A DNA stretch of 64,000 bases. It comes from Helicoverpa zea (taxonomy: Eukaryota > Arthropoda > Insecta > Lepidoptera > Noctuidae). The stretch lies in contig NC_061467.1 of NCBI RefSeq assembly GCF_022581195.2, positions 434,001 to 498,000 of the forward strand, given 5' to 3'. This document shows, piece after piece, positions 36,690 through 49,100 of the stretch. The position numbers and the translations under genes are program-made. The notes beneath the pieces were generated by a model. It was not told the DNA's origin. It searched no databases and saw only the letters and a program-made list of their open reading frames with translations. The stretch's first letter is position 1. Each line of letters begins with the position of its first letter.

Positions 36690-36880
36690 TGTATGTACTT
36701 TCTAAGTATATCTTGGACACCCATGGCTGATAAAAGGTGAAGGAAAACATCTTGAGGAAACCTGGACTATAAAGTCTGAAATCACCGACCCGCATTGAGC
36801 AAGCGTGGTGATTAATGCCCTTCTCGGTGTGAGAGGAGGCCTATGCCTAGTAGTGGGACGATAAAAAGGCTGTAACAGTA
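36690..36880 (+). repeat. SINE body fragment
   Basis: Contains GGACACCCATGGCTGATAAA, GGTGAAGGAAAACATC, GAGGAAACCTGG and AGGAGGCCTATGCCTAGTAG, shared in part with pieces at 48035-48110, 39.0 kb and (reversed) 58.28-58.43 kb. Confidence 0.5.
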
Positions 36881-37079
36881 AAAATATAATATGTCCTACT
36901 CTAATTAGTTCTTAGATCAACAATGTAAAAAATATACCTACATAATTAAGTATATCTATATATATATCTGTCTATCTTACAAGATTAACAAAGCAATCAC
37001 AAGAAAGGATTGTCCGTAACATTCGCCAAACGCGTGGTACCCTTAGCATTAAGCCCTCGAAAATGAAGTGAATTGCAGT

Positions 37080-37085
37080 TGATAA
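37080..37085 (+). promoter_or_regulatory. GATA-type site upstream of ALP first exon
   Basis: TGATAA lies 39 bases before the ATG; a CTATCT (reverse AGATAG) lies near 36972. GATA factors are known regulators of insect midgut genes; functional use here is inferred. Confidence 0.3.
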
Positions 37086-37124
37086 AACGCGCGACTCCTG
37101 CGCAGACGCCTCAGTATCTCAATA

Positions 37125-37179
37125 ATGGCGCGCGTACATATTACGATATTATTCGTCTTGGCCGCAAAACTCGTTTCAG
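37125..37179 (+). CDS. ALP exon 1, signal peptide
   Basis: MARVHITILFVLAAKLVS plus one base before GTGCGT. Start context AATAATGG. A typical short n-region, hydrophobic core and small residues before Gly19. Confidence 0.85.
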
Positions 37180-40100
37180 GTGCGTAATTGTGAAAAAAAT
37201 TGTGATGTGTGTTTCGTGTTTTTTTTTTTTGGTATTGAGCTCTTTCAAAATTTGGAAAAAAGTGGTGGTGTTTGTTTTTGAGGATGATACTTTTTATAAA
37301 ACCTTTTTGGGTTTTGAATTACTATCTTCTTTAGGTACACATACATAGCAAAAAAAAATATATATGTAGAGGTTCCCAAAATTACCAAATTAGTATACAG
37401 AAGAACTGTTTTTTAAAGTCTTTTTACATAAAATTTCTAAAAAACATAAATAATACAAAGTGACACTAAGTACGTGAACCAATTTAAAATTCACTTTAAA
37501 ATGTAAAAATATACTAAATAGGTAGCAGAAACAATAATCTTCCATGTATACTAAATTGTAAAACAACATGTTACTGATACTCCATTCAAAAACCATAACA
37601 AATCGTCTATGTAAATTACAGTAGTAAGAATGAAAAGTAATACATTATTTCTACAAAAGAAAACCACGTAAATCTATTTGCCAAGCTGTTACGAATTACA
37701 ATGTAGGTTTTTTCCTTTTAAAATGCAAGAATCTTTACGAATTAATAACAATTGAAGTCTATTTTTAAAAAATAATTTATGGGATTAAGTACTTATTTTT
37801 TCATACCAGGGGCCCGATTCTCCTAAGTTAATAATGTCAAAATCGAATAGAAATCGAATCGCAATAAGATCGCAATAGCAGTTTTAACCATATCAGGCTT
37901 TCTGCTACTAATAAAAGACCAATCGTATTTGATTGACATTTGATTGGTGTGCGATTGGTCTGCTATTTTGGTGATTTTGGTCTATACGTTAGTTTGCTGT
38001 ACAATCATTTTGCAATCGTAAATCATTTGCAGACAAAATGATTCATTATTGAATGACAGAAAAGGATAAAAACATTTATTTCAACGAAAAAATAGCGGAA
38101 TGCCACATATGCTTCAATCGTAATCGAGTCGGGATTGGATCTCAGTCGAATCGAGTCGAACGTGAATCGTATGTCGCTTAAGTAAAATTAGGAGAATCGA
38201 GCCCCTGAGTGTTTTTCGGATACTAATAACAATGTTATGCGTTAAGAGTACTCACACACTACAAACTTTTAGTCGGCCGATAGTTTGTTTAGGCTGATAT
38301 ATGTATAAATCAGTGTAAAAACGAATGGTAGTACGCACATGACAAAGATCAGGTCTTTAACCGGTGACTGAAAACTTTGATTGGAATCAAGATTTTCTTT
38401 ATTTCTTTGCCAAACATCGGGTCAACTGTCGGCCAACTGTTTAGTCTGCAATATGTAAGGGTACTCTAAGACTACTATAATATTGTCTATTGGGCCCTAC
38501 TTATCTTTTTATCTCCGTCAAATCACCGAAACACTTTTTGTTTCGGTAAAAACTTGTCACCAAACGCAATCAAACAAAAACCGGATTTCTCTTCTATGTG
38601 AAAACTTGAACGATCCACAATAATAATGATTTCTTACTGAATTACACTAGAGTCTTTAATCAGGTGACAAGTTGTTTTCCCGCGGTTTTACTCGCGTCCC
38701 GTGAGAACTACAAAATACCCAGATAAAATATAGCCTATGTTACTCGGGAATAATGTAGCTTCCCAGTGATCCCAGAATTTTTCATATCAGTCAAGTATGT
38801 AGTTTCGGATCTTTTTCATATCAAACAAAACAATCAAAGTTTTTCTCTTTATAAGTGTAAATAGTGCAGATTACGCCTCTTAAAACATAGTAGTGGCCTA
38901 GTAGTTAATTCATCGGTCTCTAAATTACAAGGTGTGTAGGTTCGATTCCAGATCTGGAATGTATTTTCTAAGTGTTTGTCGGACACCAAGTAAAGGTGAA
39001 GGTCTTGAAGAAACTTTCTTCCTCTCCAATAAGGAGGAGGTTCTCAATTCACATGTTTGTATGTTAACTGCTTATATGCCACTAATCATAGAACAGTAGA
39101 AAACCATTGTGTAGTTAAGTACAAGTACCTAAGTAGTTTTTTTGAAACTGATATCTGATTACCTAGGCATTATAGAAGTATTTTTTCGAAAACAAACATT
39201 TACGTACACTGAAGAGTTAGTATATGCCAGTCATTTTTTGTTCAGTTGAACCTGCTTATTACGTTTTTGTGAAGAGCAGTTTATCGGCCATTATCCGGCA
39301 GTCGGTATAATTTGCGTTACATTGTATTCTCCACTGATAAGGCACTCTAAGCGAGATTTGTAACATAGAGATAGTTTTTAGAATATATCACGTATAGATG
39401 AGTTTTTTAGTAAAGGAGCACGTATGTTAGTGATAGTTTCAATAAATAGCGATTATTTTTTATCGTTTAATTTGAATGGATTGCAACATTACTAAACAGA
39501 GGTTCACGTAAATTACAACATAAATTAATAAGATGTACGTATCATAACATTGATCGGATGTGAATACGAGTTCTGAATTTTCTGAATTTTCGAACTAGAA
39601 ATATGGCATTTACCTTAAGAAAACTAACTATCTATATTTATAGTAATAATACAGCTGAAGTATTTGTTGTTTTTCTTATAGCGCATATATAAATATATAT
39701 CTCAGGAATTAGGTACTGCGGCTATTTGAAAAATTCTTTCGGTGTTTACATAGTTTATTCATTGAGATAGACTATAACCTATTGTAGTATTTACCTGTAT
39801 GCGGAAAGTATTTTTTTTTCAAGAATGAGTATACCTACCAGCTTGTAGTAGCATCATTTTTGCTGTTGGTACCTACTAATCATGAGACAATTCGAATAGG
39901 TGTCAATGACCATAATTTGCGCAAATTGTTGGACAGACGTAACAAGACAACAAGGTTTCTCATATACTCGGAATACGAGGAAATAAGTTACATTATTAAC
40001 CATAATTTATGAATGAGGTAAACCTGACTTATGTTTTTATGGCACCTTTTTGACTTACCTTTTTTTTTCAAATGATCATTTTTGATCATGCAGTACACTA

Positions 40101-43100
40101 TTGGGTTTAAATATTTTTTATTGCGTGATTTGATACTCAAAATCAAATCAAATCAAATTATTCATATATCAAAATTCACACTAAAATACAAAACATTATT
40201 TCAAAAATCTTGACATATATCTACTATATTTATTACGCATTTCTTATTTAATCAATATTTTTCACTGGTTTTAAAACCTAGTCAATTGTGGCTATACAGC
40301 TAATGCTAATTCATTTAGCCAATCCATCATTTTTTTCTAACAAAATGACTAATTCAATCGGTAAATTAAACAATATAAATTAAAGTTCATTAATATTCTA
40401 AAGCTATGAATTCAGACTTGCACCAAAACCGGTTTAGCTCAAATGAAGGTTAGACGCCGGTGAGTTTGCGATCCACTATCATTTTGCGTAAAATACTGAA
40501 TAATATTAATAACATGTATTTTAGACAATTAGGACAGAAACATTGTGGTGAGCGCTTATTCTGAACTTGACGGTAGTTCAATCTCATATCAATGACAATC
40601 AAACCGTTTCTAACTGCCTACCACATCTTCATCAATCTTTTGGTTCTCGTTTCAATTATCTCAATCCAGCCTAAGGTGGTCTGGAATCACTCTTAGCGAT
40701 AAGACCGCCATGTCACCTAGTATAAGTAATTCGATTTAATATAAAAATGTACACAATTGGTGTAACTTCTAAAGCATGTCTGTCTATATATCAGAGTTGT
40801 AGGTACATTGCTCCTACTGTTGTAATTCGTATCGGATTCATTTAAATCTGTGTAATATAATGGAAAAAAAAACAAACAAAACCCCTATTTCTTCAGATAA
40901 TCTCATAATGTGTCTAATTCCTCATTATTACCTTCAATACGCTGTTTATGCTGTGATCCATAATTCATTAAAGTAGGTTTTCAAAAAACGGTGTGAACCA
41001 AGAAAATAACAATTGAATTTCCTTTTTTCGACAGGCGATGTAGCGACCCCAAAACCAAAGAAGGTTTTGGACACCACCATGAACCCCGCATACATACCGG
41101 CCGAAGAGAAACATGGATCTTTCTGGAAGAAGTCAGCAGCACAGACTCTGAAGGCCAAGCTTGCTGAGAAACCGAACACTAATAAAGCGAAGAATGGAAT
41201 CCTGTTCATTGGTGATGGCATGTCCTTGGCAACCATTATGGCGGCCAGGACATTCTCTGGACAGCTTCAGCAAAGTCTTGGAGAAGAGTCAGTCTTAGAT
41301 TTCGAGAGATTTCCAGTCGTCGGATTGGCTAGGGTGAGTTCTTTTCTATACTAATATTATAAAGAGGAAAACTTTGTTTGTTTGTTTGGTTGTAATACTT
41401 GTAATGGATAAACTCAAAAACTACTGGACCGATTTTAAATATTCTTTCACCATTAGAAAGCTATATAATATGCGAGTAACATAGGCTATATTTTATCTCG
41501 GTGCGGGCAGTAGCTCCCACGGGACGCGGGTGAAACCGTGGGAAAACGGCTAGTATATTATAAAGTGTATCTACATGATCCAAAGTTTTTTTACTTATTA
41601 GGAGATATGTATTACATTGAGTCAGTTTTAGTAACGGAAAATTAAGGGCTTATAAATAAGTATGAGGTGGTGTTAGAGTACCCGCCGGCCGACAGTTGAC
41701 CCAATGTATGGCAATTTTTTTTTAAAGAAAGTTTGGTTCCAGTCAACGTTTTCTGACTTTCTAATACCGGATAAATACCCGATCTGTGTAATATGCGTAT
41801 CACTAATTTATGAGCGAAAACTAACTATCGACTGACTAAAAGTTTGTAGTGTTCGCATACTCTATATAAACGTTCTTAATCGCAATAAAAGAAAAAAAAA
41901 ACAAACACAAAATAAGGAAGGAAGCGCAAGAGTAGGTACAATCGCTTACATAAAGTATTGTCCGAAATATACAAAAAGAGATCAATTTGTTCAACCAAGC
42001 GGAACACGAAACACGAAGAAGTACAACTATGTACTAACAAACCGCAGTTTTACGTGACTGTACTGTCGTGATATTTTTTTCTATGACCTAAATATTGATT
42101 GAACCAGACCCTACAAGCAAGGAAGGTAACTCTTGTAAAGCAGTATAATAGGTTACTATTCTCCAGTTAAGTACTTTGCTAGGCCGAAATGTAGCTCAGT
42201 AACTTTTTTTTTTTTAATTAACCTATGCTGTCCCACTGCTGGGCAAAGGCCTCCCCCATAGCCTTCCATTTTTCTCTGTCCATCGCTGTTTGTGGCCAGT
42301 CCAAGAGGAAGCTGTCCAAGTCTTCTCTCTAGCGTTTTCTTGGTCTCCCTCTCGGTCGCCTTCCATCCTCAGGGATCCAGTTTGTGGTGATGTTGGCCCA
42401 CTTGTCCGGGTGCATTCGACAGATGTGACCCGCCCAATCCCACTTCAACTTTGCAGACTTATTGCCCACATCGACTATGTCTTGAACCGGATAATGGTGT
42501 TTCGTATCCGGTCATTAAGCCGTATATTGAGCAGGCTACGCTCCATGCTCCTTTGGCATACTTTTACCCTGGACTTTTGAGATTCGGTCAAAGACCAAGT
42601 CTGAGCGCCGTAGGTTAAGATGGGCAGAATACACATGTCGACTAGTTTCCGTTTCAGCGACAAAGAAAGCTCACCCTTCATGAGCGACTTCATGGACCAG
42701 TAGCTCTTCCAGGCGTTTTCGATCCGTCGATCGATTTCTTTGTCTTGCCTGTTTTCGAAGCACACTAACTGGCCCAAGTAGATGTATTCGTCGACATGTT
42801 GTATCTCTTGCCCGTCTACCTCGACCCTACGTTTCGCGCCATTAGTCATTACTTTAGTCTTTGACCGGTTCATCACAAGCCCGACTTTGAGGCTGGCAGA
42901 GCTCAGCTCTTGGAGCATCTGTTTTAAGATGTCTATGTAGGTTTTTTCTATGCCTTGGTCTTGCAATGCTGAGAATATCGCTGGATGTTTAATGCTATCA
43001 AATGCTTTTGTGTAGTCTACGAATGCCAAGTACAATGGTTTCTGAAACTCAACGTGTTTTTCGATAATTTGGTTAAGTGACTGGGGATGGTCTGTTGTGG

Positions 43101-46100
43101 AGAAATTAGGGCGGAATCCGGCTTGCTCGGGTAGTTGATGGGAGTCTAATTTGGCATCGATCCGGTTGTGAAGAATTTTTATAAAAGCTTTGTAAATATG
43201 CGAGACTAAGCTAATGGGCCTGTAGTTGTTTATGTCAGATAGCTCAGCTCAGTAACTTTACGATAGTCAAAATATATCAAGAAAACGCGTACACATTATC
43301 CACTTCCTTGGAGCATCAAATGCAAAGTATATATTGCAATTAGTTTAAAAAAAAACTTATGCTGTTCCCAAAGAGCTGTGTACCTATTTAAATATCATCA
43401 CATGAATTCATAATACTCACATGTTTATGTTTGTATTTATTTATTAATCCAAAGGAAGATTCCGTAGTTCCAACTTACTGTTTAATATGCATAGATGTTC
43501 ATATATCGTGTAATTGTTGATCGAGAACATCAAATTCTTAGTAATCAATTAAAAAAATATGTATCTGATGTTCTTAACAATTAATTCTAGAATATAACTG
43601 CGAAATTCTTCGTATTGAATACACGGGTAAATATTATTATTACACATGGATAATAGCAAATAAACAAGCTATTTTCATATTAAAAAGGCTTGAGAATCAT
43701 CATTATCTGGCTAACCTTTTCCCAACTATGTATGTTAATAAAAGTATGATAGACAAAAAAGTACATATTTAAATGGTAATGTAGCCTTGATTGCAACCAA
43801 AGGTTTCTCAACCAGCAGAGATAGTCGTTTATTTTCATCCAAGATTTTTAAAATACTGCAACTTACCATGAACTTATCAACTTTAGAGATCAAACGATTA
43901 GAGCATCTATTAATTAGACAAAAGTCTTTTAAAACAGCGTAAACTACGCGGCATAAAAAACGTCTTACTCAGAGGCTCATACTACGCTTACTACTGGCCT
44001 TAGCATAAAAATTACATTGTCATATTGTCATGTCAACTTAAGACAGTTGTAAAGAAAACCATCTGAAAGTCATTAACCATTATATTAAACAAGGTTTTCC
44101 TAAGTACGTCAGGAGGATATTTCTATTTTTCGCAGTCTCTAAGGCTTTAAAACAATGGAGTTTCGCCATGACATATTTGTTTAAATATTTTAGTTAATTA
44201 GTTGCTTTTGGATTAGCAACTATTGTAACAATTGATAAAGCAAGGCTATATAAACGTTTAGATGAACTAGGTGGACAGACGATCTTATAAAGGTCGCCGG
44301 AAGACGCTGGATGCAGGTTGCCTCCAACAGGTATCTGGTGAGATCTAAAGGGGAGGCCTATGTTCAGCAGTGGACGTCCTATGGCTGAGATGATGATGAT
44401 GAACTAGTATGAATGGATGAGACTATTTATTCCATGTCCTTTTGTTTCATAGGTCTGTATCAATATTATAGGATCCCACATTGACGTATTGTCCTATCTA
44501 GGTTCGTTGGATCTTCTGTTGACTGATATCTATGGATCTTTAAAAATGTTTACGAGTGTTTAAAAGGTACACAATCTAGCTTCCAGTTTTACTAAAGATT
44601 AAGTATTTAGGCTTTTATCGACCTTGGAGTAACTGGGTGTATGTTAAAAACTAACCACAGATATTACAAGCCGTTGTCTCGTGGTATCACTCGCGTACTA
44701 TGGGAATTACTTCTCATACTAGTGTAGCTTTCCAACAGTGATTTTTTTTTTTCAATTCGATTCTGTATTTATGAAGCCTTAAAAAAATCTCTTAATTAGG
44801 TTTAAAGAATCTTTATTCTCAATAATAACATACATGTCACTTACTTGAGAACATAACAACATAGGTAGGTAAGGTTAGGTTCGACAACATCTGGACAAAA
44901 CACGACAATAAACAAGTCCCATTCAACACATTCATTTTTCGGGTATTTGATTTAGATTTAGTAAATATTTGTAAAGTTGAGTTTTGAATGCGTTGAATGA
45001 GTGCAGGTTTCTTATGCGTGAAGGTATTTTATTTTATTGTATAGCTGTGCTCCTTCATATGTGAGCATTTTTTTGCCATAATTTGTTCTTATTTTTGGTA
45101 AAACTAATAGACTTGCTCGCCGGGTACTTCATTGAGTGACTTGTTTGTGTTGTGTAAGAGTAATATTTGAGTGTATGGTTTTGTTAAGAACTTTTCTGAT
45201 GAAAATGCATATGTTGTAAGTGTATAATTGTTTTATATTCATTAATTTTGTGTCTTTGTATATCTTTGTCGTTTCTGTTAGGTATGGATAGTTGAAAAGC
45301 ATTTTTATTAGTTTATTTTGTGTGATTTGTAGTTGTGAGAGTTTTGTTTTTGGTGCACTGCCCCATATTTCAATCAAGTATAACAAATGTGGCTTCACTA
45401 GTGAATTACATCAACATATATATTTCACCAAACATCATCATTATCATATAAGAAATAAATCCACTGCTTTGCCCAGTCTCGATTTTAATGTCCCATAGAT
45501 CGATCTTATTCAGATAAATCGATATACACAAAACGCGTTCTAGATTCTGGTAACGCGCTTGACCGCGCATACGACGTGTCACGTTCAAGGAGAGGTGCGC
45601 ACGCGCCGAGGTCGCGCACACTATGTGACGTCACACTCTCTTCCTTGCGAATTGTTTCCTTTTAGAGATAATTTGGTCTTTTAAAAGTTTTTTTTTTGTT
45701 GAATAGCTAATGATTTTTTGTGGTATCTTTTTGAAATCTTGTCCCTGTCTTCTTACATGCAGGCTTTTTTATTTATTTTTGTGAATTGGGTGTTATATGC
45801 AGGAAATATAGATATGGATGCATGCAGTTTTCGACTACCCGATATATACGTTTTAGGGACCATTGTCGAAATAGGACGGGTTGTAAAATAAGTCTTTGAA
45901 GATGATAGTCTATAATGGAAAACTATAGGTTGATTTCTAAGTCATTCACCTGAAACATTTATTCGGTGCTTATAGAAAGTATAGAATCATCATCTGCCTA
46001 GCCTTATCCCATGTTGAGGTCGGCTTCTAGATGGATGCAGCTGTGTAGGATGAGCGTTTCAATGGAGCGACTCCTTATCTGACTTCCTCAACCCAATTAC

Positions 46101-49100
46101 TCGGGCAACTGTTAATAAGAATAATAGTTGTCAGGTTTTCTGGCGTTTTACCGAAGATGTTTAAATGAAAGCCGGGACTTAGGTACCTGCCAATTTAACG
46201 TGCCTTACTCAGGTCCAGCACTCTTTCTTGTAGTAGGTATTTGAAGTATGAATTCAGATGTAGGATATGTTTTCAAATAAGCAAACACGAGTTTAGTGTA
46301 CATAGGTCTATCAGTTTACCACAGTAAGTCAATTGTAATACATAGTCTACCGTATTGTCATGCGGAGTGACATGCATATTCTCAAACAATGCGAGGAAGG
46401 AAGCGTACAATATTATTTTCACGGTAATTAAATCATTGTCAAGTTGTTCTTAGTCAAGGCTACAGGAAAGCGTAAACACTGAGGTGAAAATACTTAGGCA
46501 TGCCTTAAAGATAAAAAAAAGGCCGGCCAAGTGCGAGTCGGACTCGCTCACGCAGGGTTCCGTACCATCCAAACTAATATTCTATATATATATATATATG
46601 TATTTATGGATATCGAGCAAAAACGTTTGTTGTATGGGAGCCCCCAAAATATTTATTTTATTCTAGTTTTCAGTATTTGTTGTCATAGCGGCAACAGAAA
46701 TACATCATCTGTGAAAATTTCAACTCTCTAATTATCACGGTTCATAAGATCTGACGGACTGACGGGCCTGGTGACAGACGGACGGACGGACGGACGGACA
46801 GAGGAGCAAAACAATAGAGTTCCGTTTTGCCTTGGTACGGAACCCTACTGTTTTTGACCTTGCAACAATTATTGAAAAAATATTGCTATGAGCATAATTT
46901 CAGGGGCTTTGCACCAATCATCATGAACTGACCACCACCAGATAAATACATATGTTAACCTAGTGTCTAGTTCTAGGTTAACATATGTATTTAAAGTGAA
47001 AGCATAACACAATTCCCTTACCCATCTTTAGTAAAATCAGGCTTTCTAGCTTGCCAAAACTCTACAGAAAATACAGTCAAATTGTACAGGATTCTCTCTA
47101 TAGCACAGATCTACAAACCATTGCCTTTGCCAATTGATTCACTATCCAATCATAACCAAACCACGAGCCACTTCATTCACATGCCAACTCTATCCATATT
47201 TAGTTAGTGGTCGCAAGCGCGACTGCTGTGCTCGGTCTCGGGTTTGATTCCCGGGTTGGGCCGAAATCGCTTTGTGGGTTTTAGAAACTTTCACAAAGCA
47301 GTCCAGGCTATGAACGTAAAGGAATATTGAGAGTACTATAACATGAATCGAAAAGTGCTGGAGTGGAGACCTCAAACTAGCAAGCGCAGCGTAGGACGTC
47401 CACCGATAAGGTGGACAGACGACCTTATAAAGGTCGCCGGAAGACGCTGGATGCAGGTCGCCTCCAACAGGTATCTGTGGAGATCTAAGGGGGAGGCCTA
47501 TGTTCAGCAGTGGACGTCCTATGGCTGAGATGATGACTATAATATGTCCATCGTAGCTGGCTGATCGAAATCTGCCTTGGACGCCATTATAAAAGTATCC
47601 ATATTTACTTCCAGACTTACTGCATAGATGCTCAAGTGCCCGATTCAGCGTGCACAGCCACATCTTACCTCAGCGGAGTGAAGACCAAGTACGGGGTAAT
47701 AGGACTCGACGGCAATGTCACTCGCGGTTCCTGCTTCTCACAACTGCACCAACCGAACTGGGCGTCGTCTATCGGGAAGTGGGCTCTAGATCAAGGAATG
47801 GATGTCGGTTAGTATATTTTTATTGACACGCTTATATTAGCTTAAGTTGTATGTAAGGAAATCTTGGAATCTTAATCAGACCCAGAAGGCTGGCAAGTGC
47901 CTTCGATCAGGATGACAATGACTGGCTAAGAAAAGAGTGTTTTTTTAGTTTTTTTTTAACTCAAAGACTTCAAAGATTTTTCTTGATACTTTTTGACGAG
48001 GTTCTGTAGAAGGAACAAAAGTTGAGCCGAGTATAACTTGGACACCATTGGCTGATAAAAAGTGAAGGAATACATCCCGAGGAAACCTGGATTATAAGTA
48101 TAGTATTTTCTATGGGCCTAAGATGCCTGATTTAAATAAATAAATTAAATTGATATACTTACTAATGTGATAAATGTGAAAGTTATGCCATATTTGTTGA
48201 TTACGCTCTCTTGCTAAAATTGGTGAAGCGATTGTGATGTTTTCCATAAAAAATGTGATATCCTATAGTCTGTTTTTTAATCTCGTAGACTAAATTGACA
48301 CTTGCAAAATGTCAAACTTTCTAATAATTTTGCTAGCTCTGTGGTGCAGTGTTGTACTTACGATACCGGTTCGTTGAATCGTAACTTTTTATCTATAATA
48401 GACGAATTTAATATTCATTCAAAGTTTTATATTTAAAATTCACGTACGTATACATGGCTGTACGACGTGCTACAAACTGCCAGGGATATCTGACCACGCA
48501 AAGCCATGCGTAATCATCAAGGATAAGCCCATTATTTCAGGATGACTTATTGTAAAAAGTTACGATTCAACGTACCGGTATCGTAAGTACAACACTGCAC
48601 CACAGAGCTAGCAAAATTATTTGGAAGTTTGACATTTTGCAAGTGTCAATTTAGTCTACGAGATTAAAAAACAGACTATAGTCAATTTCCAATCTGGTTA
48701 TTTTATAACTTTCTTTGTCCCATGAGTCATGATATCATACATACAGATTTTTTTTAATATCGAAACCATAGGCAGTGCAGTGGTTAACATTGCCGCAAGT
48801 ATTATACCTCTATTTTTCTTTGCAATAGGTATACTTATAAGGTCATTCACTTAAATTTCACTAACAATAAGCGATATATTATGTACTTTAGTAGTGGAAA
48901 TTATTAGATTAGTGGTCGTAATGTATTTTGATCTTCTTCTTTGATGTCAAGTTGTATATTAAGTGTTACAAAAAAGGAACAATTGGTGATTAGAGAATAC
49001 AATAGCTGCTTACTGATTTACTTATATGTTTAGTTTGACTATGCTAGTGGCATGAGATATAGATAGATAGATAGATAGATAGATTATGCTTTATTGTACA

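Larger units (their letters stand above)
37180..41034 (+). other. ALP intron 1
   Basis: 3.86 kb holding two MITEs, a truncated Helitron-like piece (about 38670-38860), a SINE head with Pol III boxes and a Helitron-like scrap near 39.65-39.81 kb. (TCAAA)n-type sequence at 40138-40160 looks like the tail of a minus-strand LINE. No extra coding exon seen. Confidence 0.6.

Noticed and set aside
38888..38965. tRNA-like sequence with boxes A and B
   Set aside because: The acceptor and anticodon stems do not pair; it is a SINE head, not a tRNA gene.
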